A stretch of 64,000 bases of DNA. Origin: CBDATY01 sp965200445. GTDB lineage: Bacteria; Bacillota_I; Bacilli_A; Mycoplasmatales; Mycoplasmataceae. A program made the position numbers and the translations under genes. The stretch covers positions 597,171 through 661,170 of the forward strand of contig OZ241341.1 in the NCBI GenBank assembly GCA_965200445.1. Direction: 5' to 3'. The number at the start of each line of letters is the position of its first letter. Position 1 is the stretch's first letter. This document shows, in pieces, positions 11,965 through 23,567 of the stretch. The notes beneath the pieces were generated by a model. That model worked only from the letters and a program-made list of their open reading frames with translations, had not been told where the DNA came from and searched no databases.

Positions 11965-11970
11965 TATAAT
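11965..11970 (+). promoter_or_regulatory. Likely -10 element for rpsT
   Basis: TATAAT preceded by TG, 53 bp before the rpsT ATG. No clear -35 is seen. Called by position and match only. Confidence 0.45.
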
Positions 11971-12023
11971 AATTTTAGTTTATTTATTAACATTTATATT
12001 ATCTCAGAAAAAAGATTGACACT

Positions 12024-12485
12024 ATGCCAAATATTAAATCAAAAATTAAGCGAGTAAAAACTAATTTAAAAGCTCGCTCCGAAAACAAACCACTTTTAAG
12101 TGCTGTGCGTACCGCTGTTAAACGTGCTAGATTAGGGTTAACTATCAAGGATCCAAAGTGTGATGAATTAATTAAAACTGTTCACCAATCACTTGATAAA
12201 GCTGTTAGCAAAGGGATTTACCACAAAAACAAAGCTAATCGCATTAAATCAAAATTAATGCGCAGAATGCATAAAAACAACTCTATGCTTAAAAAAGATC
12301 ATGTGATATTAAAAGAAATTGAAAAATCAGAAGCACCAGTGCCAGAAGTAGAAAAAACTGTCAAGACGAAGGTAGAACCCGCGAAAGAAATTGCTAAAAC
12401 TACTAAAACTACTTCTAAAGCGACTCCAGCTAAAAAAAGCACTACTACAACCGCAAAAGCAAAAACAACTTCTGCTAAAAAATAA
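12024..12485 (+). CDS. rpsT: 30S ribosomal protein S20 with long basic tail
   Basis: S20 binds 16S rRNA early in 30S assembly. The first ~88 residues are a normal S20: MPNIKSKIKRVKTNLKAR, GIYHKNKANRIKSKLMR. About 65 more residues follow, rich in Lys, Thr and Ala, giving 153 aa instead of about 87. The tail is in the same frame with no stop and is similar in AT-bias to the gene. It is followed by a hairpin terminator. Adjacent holA on the other strand is the usual neighbour of rpsT. Confidence 0.93.
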   Translation: MPNIKSKIKRVKTNLKARSENKPLLSAVRTAVKRARLGLTIKDPKCDELIKTVHQSLDKAVSKGIYHKNKANRIKSKLMRRMHKNNSMLKKDHVILKEIEKSEAPVPEVEKTVKTKVEPAKEIAKTTKTTSKATPAKKSTTTTAKAKTTSAKK

Positions 12486-12510
12486 TATTACAAGCAGTAA
12501 TAAATATAAA

Positions 12511-12541
12511 AAAAACCAACTTACTAAAGTTGGTTTTTTTA
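12511..12541. terminator. Bidirectional terminator between rpsT and the 490-aa gene
   Basis: Hairpin of arms AAAACCAACT and AGTTGGTTTT around a 6-nt loop, with T-runs on both sides. It lies between the convergent ends of rpsT and the minus-strand membrane gene. Confidence 0.85.
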
Positions 12542-12561
12542 TTAACATTTTTTATTAACAA

Positions 12562-14034
12562 TTATGAATTTTGATTAGCATCAGATGGGCCCCGACTTTT
12601 ACCTTGTCGAGCGTTCATCATTTTTTCGTGTTCTTTTCCTAATTCTTCATCATACAAACTAGGATCTATTTGGTATTCTTGATTTTGAAATTTAGCTTGC
12701 ACAGCTTTTTGATATTCATTGTTAGCTTTAATAATTTTTTCACGGTCAATTCGTGGATTAATAATTAAAGCGACAATGAAAGAAATAATGTTAATGCTAA
12801 TGAAAACAGTAGCTGCAATCGTTAAGTCATAAACAGATTTATAAAAGGAAGACCCTTTGATATAGTTAACAATTTGATTAGTTAGACCATCTACAGTTTT
12901 ACTGAAGGTAGGTGATGGATTCGGAACATAAAACGAGTTTTTAATACCATTACCCAAGGAAGATGGTACTAAAAAACTAGCAAGGTAGTATAGAGTGAAC
13001 GCTACTAGCACAGTATTGATTCCTAAAGACAATGTACTCATGTAATATTTATGAGCTGCCATACGCGGCGGCATAAACATTTGATATCCAATTCAAAAAG
13101 CTGGAATAATAGAGAATAATCCACTGATTAAGCCACCACCACCTGGTGCCAGTCGAAACAATACTTTTTCTGCTGTTAAATTTGGTTGAGGAGCTGTTCC
13201 GCCCTGCACATACGGCGCTAAACCACCTTTACCAGGACCATTATTCCAAACTCAAAACGGATTGCTGCCTGCCGAAACTGTTTTAAATTGGCAAACTAAA
13301 GTTAGGATAAAGACAAATAAACAAGCTACAACAGTTATACCACCAATAGCATATTTAAATGTTTGCATCCAAGATAGTTTTTTAGTAAAAGGGAAAAACC
13401 GTGGATCAAATCGAGGGTGAATAGGAAAGTCCCCTCCCATTTGACCAGTATTCATAAAGGGGTTAAAACCAAACATTCCCATGTTAGCGTTTTTATTAAA
13501 CTGGGCATTAGCATTGTTTTGGTTAGCACCAAAATTAGCATTAGCGTTTGGGTTCTTGGCTTCATCACGAACCACCCTAGCCGCCGGGGTTGGTTCACTT
13601 GGTTTTTGTTGGTCAAGAATACTATTGACTGTGTTAGTATCAAAATTTTGGAGTAAGTTTTTTATATAATCGGGTGAAAGACCATCAATCGGGTTTTTTA
13701 GTGATGCTTTACTAACAGATGTTTCGGAAGTAATAAAATTCACAAAATCATAGTAAGCATTATCTAAATAATTAAAACTATCATCATTACTTTTTTCAAT
13801 TGTATAATGGCGTTTCGTAAAATTAGAAATAGCTTGAGCAATTGCAACAGCAAAAGTTTGATCATTGTAATTACAATGATCTTTTTTTTCTAAAGTTAGT
13901 AAAGCATTAATTTGCTTAATAAATGGATTAGCAAAGGACCCTCTGGCGAATAAGGCTGCCTTAACATAATCATTTTTTAAAGCATTAGCCAATCCTAATA
14001 AAATGTTTTTATATAAATTATTTTCTTTTTGCAT
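12562..14034 (-). CDS. Hypothetical membrane protein with Asn-rich linker
   Basis: A 490-aa protein, family not recognised. The N-terminal ~150 residues are soluble. Residues about 165-210 are low-complexity (Asn, Ala, Gly, Phe, Met), then about 4 hydrophobic segments follow, ending in a charged tail. The start ATG has a strong AGAGGA site about 7 bp upstream. That start lies inside the end of holA (17-bp overlap), so translation is probably coupled. The soluble head plus linker plus membrane anchor layout suggests a scaffold or surface role, but this is speculation. Confidence 0.6.
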
Positions 14035-14998
14035 TATTTCCTCTGAAAAATAATTTTAGCATATTTCATTCAAAGAATGAGTCAGTTTGCATAAAACCTT
14101 TTTTAGCTTGATCATCTAATTCCATAATAGTATCAACTAAAGTGGCTAATTGTTCATAATTTCATTTATTAAGATACTTATTCAGTTTTTGTACTTGATA
14201 TCAGTTTAGTTTTAAAATAGTCGATAATTCCCTTAATGTTTTACCTTGTTGAATACCAATTTTTAAATTGCGGATTTGCGCTAAATTATAATTAAGGGCT
14301 CCTAATAATTGTGTTCAAGAAAAACCTTGCTTTAGCAACTGATGAAAATGGTTAAGAAATTTTTCTGTTTCACTTTGCAGGATTTGCACAGTCAAATCAA
14401 AAGCATTAGCGTTGGAATAGTAAATTGTTTGTTCAGCGACAATAGATTTAGTTATGGGTTGATTAAATAATAATAATTTATCAGCTTCATTTTTAATAAT
14501 ATTAAATTCTAGTGGTAAACGTTCTAGCATTAAATCAATCGCTGCTTGTGTAATTGTTTGATTGTGCTTTTGAAAGTACATTTTAATTCATTTAGCTCAT
14601 TCACCTATACTCAATGCAGCTACTGGAAAATGTTGGAGATGATTAATTAGTGCTTTTGTTTTACTATCTGTTAAAAATTTTTTATCACCAACATATTCTA
14701 AAACAAGGGTGGTATCTTGACACGGGTGTGAACAATAATTAATTAGTTCCAGGTAGTTACCTTGCAAGGCGTCTCTTGCCTCTTTATTCACTAAAAAAGT
14801 AGCATTTTTTACCACTACTATGGTATGTTGATAAAACAAATTAGCTGTGTTTAAAGCAGCTAAAATTTCTGTTCATTTATGTTCTTGCACATCAAAGGAA
14901 AGAATCTGACAATTCTGCTCCTTTGTAATTTGGGAGATGATTTTGGTAAGCTGTTGGGTAACTAACCCTTGATCATTGCCAGTTAAAAGATAGTTCAT
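14018..14998 (-). CDS. holA: DNA polymerase III delta subunit
   Basis: Clamp-loader subunit that opens the beta clamp. The protein is 326 aa, family length. N-terminal AAA-like start MNYLLTGND(Q)GL matches the HolA pattern, with helical C-terminal lid residues. Sequence is diverged, as usual in Mollicutes. The neighbour rpsT supports it. Several TGA Trp codons. Confidence 0.8.
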
Positions 14999-15013
14999 CG
15001 ACTGTATTAAGAG

Positions 15014-15871
15014 TTATTTTCAACCAGGATCAGGAGTTTGCATAACACCGTCAAGTGGCCAATAAATAGGAATATGAGGCAGGTTATCTATTGCTGCTAT
15101 CTCTTGCTTGGATAGATGAATATTATCTAACTGCGTATTTTCTAAAATACGTGCTTCATGAGCAGATTTAGGGATAATAATCACATTTTTGGTCAGAGCT
15201 CAAGCAAGAGCAATTTGGGCGGGAGTAGCCTTGTGAGCAGCCGCGATTTTTACCATCGTTTGATTAGTTAACAGTTCGCGTACCCCTACTGTGCGTCAAG
15301 CCATGACTTTAATGCCTAATTCTTTACAAGCAGCAAGCGTTTCTATGCGGGGTTGGACAGGTGACATTTGAATTTGGTTAACTGCTGGCTTAATCCGTGT
15401 TTTAGCATAAAAATCTTTAATTTGACTAGCAGTAAAATTGCTAACTCCAATTGCTCGTATTTTTTTCGCATCATAATATTCTTCTAAAGCACGATACACT
15501 GCTAGAGAATTTGCATGCGGTCAATGCACTAAAACCAAGTCTAAATAGTCAGTCTGTAATTCTTTAAAAATTGTTTCTAATTCTTGTTTGGTTTCTGCGT
15601 ACCCAAAATCTTCTCGGGGGTTTCAAATTTTGGTTACAATGAACAAATCTTTGCGGTTAGTATTGGTTTCAGCCATCGCTGATGCCATAGCCTTGTGAAC
15701 TTTATAGTAGGTAGCTAGGTCAAATAATTTATAACCAACCTTGATAGCATGTTTAATCCCTACGTTTTGTTCTCCGCCTTCTTTTAATAAATAAGTGCCA
15801 TACCCAACTTCAGGCATGATAACACCGTTGTTTAATTTACAGGTGCGGGCTAAAGTTTTAGTGTTGTTCAT
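15014..15871 (-). CDS. Aldo/keto reductase
   Basis: NAD(P)H-dependent reductase of carbonyls, typical of YvgN/DkgA-type enzymes. The protein is 285 aa. It shows the TIM-barrel landmarks GYGTYLL, VTKIWNPRE, LVLVHWPH (catalytic His), GVSNF and IIPKSAH. The catalytic D/Y/K/H tetrad seems present, though the FDLATYYKV segment departs from the usual DTA..Y. An AGAGGTAG site precedes the ATG. It lies 15 bp upstream of holA. Confidence 0.9.
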
Positions 15872-15891
15872 AATGTAAATTCTACCTCTAT

Positions 15892-16398
15892 CTACTTATT
15901 ATATTGGGTTATAAAATTAGTAATTGCTTTGATATCAAGTGATGATGTTGCCGGATTAGCAATTTGACTATAAACAACAATATTTTGTTTATCCAGAACC
16001 AAAGCAGCGCGACACAAAAAAGTAAAATCTTTCATCATGAGACCAGTTTTGGAGCCAAAGTCATGATAGCGGTAATCGGATACAACATACCGTTTAGGAT
16101 GCTTAGGGCCTTTGCTTAACCGATTGCATTCTAAGGGTAAATCATAAGAGATTGTAATTAGTTGTACATCATCAAACGATTCCACCAAATCCGATAAAAT
16201 TTGGGTTTGTTCTTTGCAAACTTCTGTAGCTAAACTAGGCACTACCGAAACGATTCTTAGCGGCGCTTTTAAACTACTGCTGTCAAAATTTTCTAGGTTA
16301 TGCTGAATCGCTCGAAAAACTAATTTATCACCTACTTTAATATGATTTTTGCTAATTTGATCAAAAACATTAGTTGTTTCAATATTAACACGAGCCAT
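15892..16398 (-). CDS. tpx: Thiol peroxidase
   Basis: Atypical 2-Cys peroxiredoxin that reduces peroxides. The protein is 168 aa, family length. The peroxidatic C61 sits in SVVPSLATEVCKEQT with T58. The resolving Cys of most Tpx, in the DLP...RFC segment, is not in place: DLPLECNRLS has C91 and a Ser at the usual position. AGGAAGA site before the ATG. Trx (trxA, elsewhere in the window) is the likely partner. Confidence 0.9.
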   Translation of the reverse strand: MARVNIETTNVFDQISKNHIKVGDKLVFRAIQHNLENFDSSSLKAPLRIVSVVPSLATEVCKEQTQILSDLVESFDDVQLITISYDLPLECNRLSKGPKHPKRYVVSDYRYHDFGSKTGLMMKDFTFLCRAALVLDKQNIVVYSQIANPATSSLDIKAITNFITQYNK

Positions 16399-16445
16399 CT
16401 TAGTCTTCCTGTTGCTTTATATATTGCACTAATAATATTTTATAA

Positions 16446-19067
16446 TTAATTGTTGAAATTATGCATAACTTTTTGCAAATCTTTTAATTGTTTTTGGTAC
16501 TTAGCAAATTTCTTTTGTTCCAGAGCAATTTTTTGAGGACTTGCTTTGGCCATAAAATTACTGTTTGCTAAAGTTGCTTGTGATCTAGCTACTTCTTTTT
16601 GGAGGTTTTTTAATTGTTTATAAAGCGCTACAGATTCATTTATTAAAGCTTTGCGAGCTACAGCAACATTCATCGTGGCCAAGGAACTAGAGAAAATAAT
16701 GTTCTTATAATCTGATAAATGTTCATGATTATCTACAACAATGGTGTTAGTCATTAATTTTAATGCTGGCGCAGCATTAGTTAAAAATAAGGACAGTGCA
16801 TGTTCTTGATCATTTAATTCTGCTCTGTTATGAAAATTCAAATAAAGCGGTTCGCGCTTTGCGATCATTTTTGTTTTACGAATTTTACGAATTTGGGTAA
16901 TAACTTCTATTAACCACGGCACATAATTATGGGCAGGTTGTTTTCAGGAGCATTTTTGATAATTATCCTGATAGATTGATTCCGCATTAAATAAACTTTG
17001 GTAAATTTCTTCTGTTATAAACGGTGCATAAGGATTTAGTAACATGAGAATAGTTTGTAAGCAAAAAGCTAAAGTATATTGCACGCTGGTTTGATTTAAA
17101 AAACTTTTAGATAATTCAATGTATCAATCACAAAATACATTGAGAATGAAATCTTTGAGAATTTTAAACCCTAGCACATAGTTGTATTTATTATTAACAA
17201 AATCAAAATACTGCTCACTCGTTTCGGCAAGCTTTGATAAAACTCACTCGTTAATATCAAGCGATGGTTCTTGTTCTAAAATTTGTTGTAACTGCTGAAG
17301 ATTAATCTCCTGATTGGGCATAGCAGCACTAACGTATCGGGCAGCATTTCATACTTTATTCAAAAATACTGCGCCCTCCCTAACTTTTAGGGCAGACCAA
17401 TTCAAATCTAATCCTGGCTTGCTATTGGTTAATAATCATAAGCGTAAGGCATCATTACCATACTCATCAATAACATCCTGAGGGTCTATCCCGTTATCTA
17501 ATGATTTAGACATTTTTTTGCCGTGTTCATCACGAATTAACCCATGTAAAAGAACTTTTTTAAAGGGAATAGCATTTTTGAGCACAATTGCTTGTTGCAT
17601 CATTCGGGTGATTCAAAAGAATAAAATATCATATCCTGATACCAAAAGACTACTAGTAATACTGTTGTCTGCTTTTTGATAATAATGCGTAGCAGCTACT
17701 AAAGGTCAAAGTGAAGATGAAAACCATGTGTCTAAAACACTGCTATCTTGGGTGTAGTTCGCTAGATCACTTGGTTCTGTACCAACATGAATGGCATGGG
17801 TTTTTTTATGATATCAGACTGGTATGCGATGACCCCACCAAATTTGGCGCGAAATACACCAGTCTTCTAAATTATCTAATCAAGTATTTAATGTACTATG
17901 AAAGCGCCTAGGATAAAATTGCACTGCCTTGTCACTATTTTGTCATTTTTTAATAATGGGCGCTAATGCTGAAGATTTAATAAATCATTGCTTTGATAAC
18001 ATCGGTTCAATGACTGCACCGCTCCGAATGGAATAAGCGACATTCATCGCATGGTGAACTTGTTTGATAAGGATGTTTTGCTTTTGAAAATCAGCAATAA
18101 GATTTTTGCGACAAGTAAAACGGTCCTGGTTAGCATATGGACCGGCCACATCATTCATGTGCCCTTTTTTATCAATGCATAAAGTAAACTTGAGATTATG
18201 ACGCTTACCGATAATAAAGTCATTAAAATCATGAGCTGGTGTGCATTTCATGACTCCAGTCCCAAACATGGGGTCAACATAATCATCGGTAATAACCGGA
18301 ATGACTTGATTATTAGCGGGGTTAATCACTTTTTGGTTGTGATATTCTTTGTAGCGAGCATCATTCGTGTTGACTACTAAACATTGATCAGCAAACATTG
18401 TTTCTGGTCGAGTGGTCGCGACTGGTAAATAACCATCAGCATTTAATAAGCGATACTTAATATAGTAAAGCTCCCCTTGGACAGGGCGGTGTTCAATTTG
18501 AATATCACTTAAAGCTGTTTCCAAATGGGGGTCTCAAGATATTATTCTTTCCCCTTGGTAAATGAGCCCCTTTTTATACAGTGATTGGAAAGCGGTTTGT
18601 ACAGTTCCAGCGAATTCTTGATCCAAAGTAAACCCAATTTTATTGTAATTAATGGCCAACCCTAGCTGGTTTCATTGCTTTAAGATAGCTAATTTGTAAT
18701 TCGCCACGTGCTCTCAAATAACTTTTAAAAAGGCAGTGCGCCCAATATCCCATTTTGTTTGCTGCTTTTGTTGCCATAAAGCGTGCTCAACTTTAATTTG
18801 GGTGGCAATACCCGCATGATCAATGGCCGGGATCCAATTAACGTTATAGCCTTGTAGTTTAGCAGAGCGAATACTAAAATCTTGCAAAACTAAGTCTCAG
18901 GCATGTCCAAGGTGCAGGCGGCCAGTGATATTGGGGGGAGGCATTAAAATAGAAAATACTGGTTGGGTAGAGTTTTTGTCATAGGTAAAAAACCCTGCTT
19001 TTTTTCACAAGGTGTTTTTGTTGTTTTCAACATTGTTAAAAATGTAACTTTGATTAATCTTTTTCAC
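16446..19067 (-). CDS. valS: Valyl-tRNA synthetase
   Basis: Charges tRNA-Val, including the UAC tRNA in this window. The protein is 873 aa, normal length. It has the PPPNITG and HLGHA motifs near residue 45, an editing domain in the middle, and KKMSKS near residue 518. Start is GTG at 19067, since an in-frame TAG lies just upstream and no ATG fits. Only 3 bp after the FtsX-like gene. Opened in one frame by many TGA Trp codons, e.g. ISWDPH. Confidence 0.96.
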
Positions 19068-19070
19068 AAG

Positions 19071-22000
19071 CTAAGAGTCGGCTGTTATAACATTTAATGG
19101 TTTACGCTTCACAAAGGCTAAAGCAATTACTCAAGAAATAAGCAGTACTAACATAATAATACCAAAGCAGATTAAAGGATTAGTATAACCAAGCGGAATA
19201 GGGAGTAAAATGCCAGCTAGGTTAAAAATTAAATTAGATAGGAATACCCATAGACCAATGTTGACAAACACTGCTAAGACAAACATCACTATTACCCCAA
19301 TTAAGTAGTTGCCAATGACAATGTAGTTAACCTGAGCGTTACGATACCCTAAGGCTTTCATGGTTAATATAATACCAGTGGATTCATCAATAATGGCTAC
19401 AACCACTACTAGTAGTAATACTGCAATTAAAGCTGCATTGAGAGTTTGTAATAAAGCTAATTGTTCATTAACTTTACCCAAAGATTCTTTGACTACATTA
19501 CGCAGTAATGAAATAGGCAAAATGTTAGGTGGGTCCACCAGTAATGCTTGAAGGTTTTTAGCATCGTATTCTCCTAAATTCAGTTGATTAAAGTGCCGCT
19601 GAGAAGGAGGCCCGTTATCAGTAAGAGAATTTTTACTAATATTAAGTACTTGGTCTCAGTTCATATCACCGGTATTTAATAATGATAAACCAATGTTTTG
19701 CAAATTATAAGTTATTCTTACTTTGCCGGCGAGAAAATCTTTAATAGGAATATTAGTATTAATTAATTTTTTCTTGGATACTAAATTATTATAAAAATTA
19801 TGAGCTAAAGGAACAGCAGGATCAGTTGGCATTTTTCTTTTTTGGATATATAACTTCCTTAAGTTAGCAGCTGACATGTAAATATTATTCGATAAAACAT
19901 CGCTTTTCAAAACCCCAACAACTTTCATCGGCAATGTTGGATTTGGATTATTATATTGCGTTATGGGCATATCGTAAACTGAATTTACTTGTAAATTCAA
20001 AACTTTAGCCATTCTTTGGGAAACTATAACCGGAACAGGGCCTGTGGGGTTATCTTGATTTCATTTTCATTGATCATCAAAAATTTGCGCAACATCAATG
20101 TTAGGAAAATTAAAAAATTCATTTCAATTAGTTTGCGGAATACCCTGGACATCAGCTTCTTTGGTTATGTTACTTTGCGGATACATAGTTGTATCAAAAG
20201 TCGGTAATTCACTCGCTGGATCGTAATATAAACTATTAAATGTGAAATAGCTAGAACTAGGATTATTAATGGATAGTATGTTAGGAAGAAATTGACTTAA
20301 AAATTGCACTGGCTGCCCTTTCAGATCATAGTTATCATTAGAGGGAGTTCCAGTATTGCTATACGAATAAATCTTCGGTAAATTATTGATATTAGATAAA
20401 AAAGGTAAGTTATCGCGAGAAAGACTAACAGGAACCGGTAAATTCGTGGCAGTAATAGGACCTTTAGGATAAATAATATAGAGTAACCCAAACATATTAA
20501 GTCCATCTAAAGTATTAACAAAATCCGTTACTGAACCTGAGAATTTAGAATTTTTTGGACTTTCTTTGATTGGCTTAGTAGGAGAATCATTTGCAAGAAA
20601 AGAATACAACTGGGTTGCTATGTTACGAGCTTCTTTTAATTGTGGATTAGGTGTTGGTTTAATGTTGTCAAAGGGATTTTCTTGTAATTGAGTTGGTGTA
20701 TAGCCAGTCATCAACAGAAATGACAACATAGATCATTGAGGGCCACTTAAATTTACATCTTTAAGAAAATCAGGTTTTGTTGGGCTTTTACTTTGAGCGA
20801 TGCTAGAAAGGGTTTTTGCTTGTGTTTCCCCTGTATAAGTAAATGTTTCTTGATTTCACGCTAGATTTGATGGAGCATCAGGTTGCATTCCTGCTTGCAA
20901 TAACCCGAGTGGTGTTCCTAGCACTCGATGATAGGCAGCATCTTCAGGGGGGACACCCTTTGGGGTTGGCAAATAAACAGTATTGCCATTTGTAAAATTT
21001 AATTGTAATTCTTTGGCTTGTGTGTCTCAAGTGCTGGCTGTTAATCGCGGAGCAGCAGCAGCGGTGTGGTCCACCGCTTTGTTATATTGTATAAACAGAT
21101 TTTTAGTTAAGGATTTAATCTCACTCACTGCTGAAAAGGTGAATAAAAATAATGTAGACGAGATAAAAAAGACCAGCATCACTGCTAAATATTTACCAAA
21201 CGCTTTAAAGGTAAATGACCCTTGTACCCGAAAAGTAAAACTTGATCAACTAAATAATACTCTAAAAGCTCTTGCCAACAGAGGTATCCTAGCCTTTTGG
21301 TTACCACGAATTAAATTCATAATCGGTTGTTTAATGTAGTAATAATTTAAAAGGTAAGAAATTAATGTAAACGTAAGTGGTACAACAATAAAGAAGAAGC
21401 TTAGAAAAATTGGTGATAAATAAATACTGTTAAACGGGAATAAAACATTATTCACAAACTGCTCAGCACTTAGTTGCTGCAAGGGGATTCCGCATGCAAA
21501 ACCAATGCCGGCACCTATAAATGTAGTAATTAAAAATTTAAGCGCAAAAATTCAGGATAGTTCCCGGTTTTGATAACCAAAGGCTTTAAAAATACCTAGT
21601 TGAATACGGGTTTTATTCATTTCTTTTTTCATAGTGAAATTAATAAAAATAAACCCTAAAACTATCAAAACAGCACTAACCGATAAATTAACTACCAAAG
21701 TTACAAAAATATTTTGTAAATTAGTCGATACAGGAGATTGTTTATAAGTTAAAAAACCACTATTAGCAGCAAATGCTGGGCTAAAAATTTGGTTTAAGTC
21801 ATTTTGTGAAGCTCCATTAGAAGCTTTATAATAGAACTCACTAGCATCACTAATACTATATTGGGATTGAGGTTTTTCACTATTGACTCAATAATCTGCA
21901 CTAATTGTGTTAACTAAGTTACTGTTGGTATATAAAACTGTGTAATTAGCAACAGGGGTAGGCCGCAAAGAGGCATTAGCACCAAAAGTGGTTGAAGTAG

Positions 22001-23018
22001 TTTTACGCACAACTGTATCGAGGGTAATACCATTACCAGTAATTTTAATCTGGTAATTACCACCTGCTGGTAAAATAGGAATATTAACAGTGCTATTGGG
22101 GGAGTTCTTAAAATTAACCGATAGTTTGTCATTAATAGCGGCTTCATTGTTAGGACTACCTGCTGAAGCAGCAGTCGGAGAACGTCCAGAATATATTTTT
22201 AAATCATTAATTTTGCTGGTGCGATTAATGCTTTCAATTAAAAAGGAGCGGTTCTTACTCGGGGTAGAAAGGTTTTTCCCACTTAGATAAATATTATTAA
22301 AAAAATGACTAGATCAATTTTTTGCTCTTTGCGCTTGTTGAGGATTATTAAATAAATCATGATTTAGCAAAACACGCATATCTAATCCTTGTGATTCCTC
22401 AATGACTGGTTTTCAAAAATTAAATCCTTCTGGAGATATAAAATTGCCTACAAATAAACTATCTTCTTGTAATTTTGAAGATAATCCGTCTGTAGCATAG
22501 AAGTTTGTTCGCGAAGGGTTCTTCAAAAAACTATTAATCAGCGTAAGATTTTTATGTTGAAAATCAGCAACTGCCGTTAAAATCTTGTTAGTAACAAAGT
22601 TTGCTTCTTGTCTTGGTGTCTTTTTATCAACAGATTTTAATCAATTTTGGTAAGTTTCAGATGAAGTATTAATGATCCGATGTCGCGTGAAATTAAGATC
22701 CTTGGTATACAAACCACCAAAAGCAATTTTTGGATCTTCATTAGTCAAATAAAAAGGCACGAACCCCGCTAAAAAATTATTACTATCGTTATTAATCAGA
22801 TCATTATTATTACTTTTATTGTTATATTTAAATTCCAACGAATAATTTCAGGGTTCAGAAACCTTTTCAATCGCTGAAAACCTACTGTAATATTGGACAA
22901 CGCCAGCCAAAATACCATTAATCACCGCCATAATAATGATCATAAAAATGATCAGCCCAAAAGCTTCAATAACATTTTTAAAATATGATTTGATATAGCT
23001 TTTAATGATTAAACGCAT
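19071..23018 (-). CDS. Very large FtsX-like ABC permease
   Basis: A 1,315-aa permease with TM segments near residues 8-30, about 450-480, 505-570, 615-640 and in the last ~230 residues. Large extracytoplasmic regions lie between them. The pattern of an N-terminal TM, a long external domain, then paired TM bundles in two halves matches the FtsX/MacB permease family. No ATPase gene is adjacent, so the partner must be elsewhere. ATG start at 23018; a divergent MarR regulator lies 130 bp away. Probably an exporter or a lipoprotein/peptide-handling system. The substrate is unknown. Confidence 0.8.
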
Positions 23019-23077
23019 AAATTTAATCTAAATACACAGAACAAAATTATTAATATAAATATAAATGACAAAAAATG

Positions 23078-23113
23078 GGTATGATTAATCTAAATATACT
23101 GATTGATTATACC
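23078..23113. promoter_or_regulatory. Imperfect inverted repeat between permease and MarR gene
   Basis: Arms GGTATGATTAATC (23078-23090) and GATTGATTATACC (23101-23113) around a 10-bp spacer; 11 of 13 positions pair. It sits 60 bp upstream of the permease ATG and 35 bp upstream of the MarR ATG. MarR proteins usually bind such palindromes; binding here is an inference. Confidence 0.55.
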
Positions 23114-23147
23114 TAATATTTACAGAAATATAGTTGGGCGGACCACG

Positions 23148-23567
23148 ATGACAGATTTAATTTTTACCACTGCTTACTTATGAGACAAATTAAAAATAAT
23201 GATGAATGAAAATTTAGAAAATAAACATTTTCAGTTTATTAAACCCCATCATATGCGCATGTTAAAAATTATCTATGATCATAAGGAGCCACTAACTTCT
23301 ATTGAATTAGCCAGAATTATGGGCCGCCACCGCAGTGATATCACTTTATGAAGTCAAATTTTACTAAGTAAAGATTTTTTAAGCAAAAAAGTTTCTACCA
23401 AGGACAAGCGCAAGCAATATTTGTATTTAACAACAAAGGGGATAGACCTGGTAGTGATTTACAATAACTATGTTACCAACCTAAATAATCGAATCAGCAC
23501 TGTGCTCAGCGATGAAGAAGTAACTATATTCAACAATGTGCTCGATAAAATTACCCATTTATTGTAG
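23148..23567 (+). CDS. MarR-family transcriptional regulator
   Basis: A 139-aa winged-helix protein. Helix-turn-helix near residues 55-75, then a wing with the MarR signature DKRKQYLYLT. It is divergent from the FtsX-like permease, the classic arrangement of a regulator next to its target, and the palindrome between them is the candidate operator. The stop overlaps the convergent lgt end by 9 bp. Confidence 0.85.

Noticed and set aside
12327..12548. 73-aa minus-strand ORF over the rpsT tail
   Set aside because: Antisense of low-complexity Lys codons; runs into the terminator.
19068..19070. T-box leader for valS
   Set aside because: Only 3 bp separate valS from the upstream gene; no leader exists.
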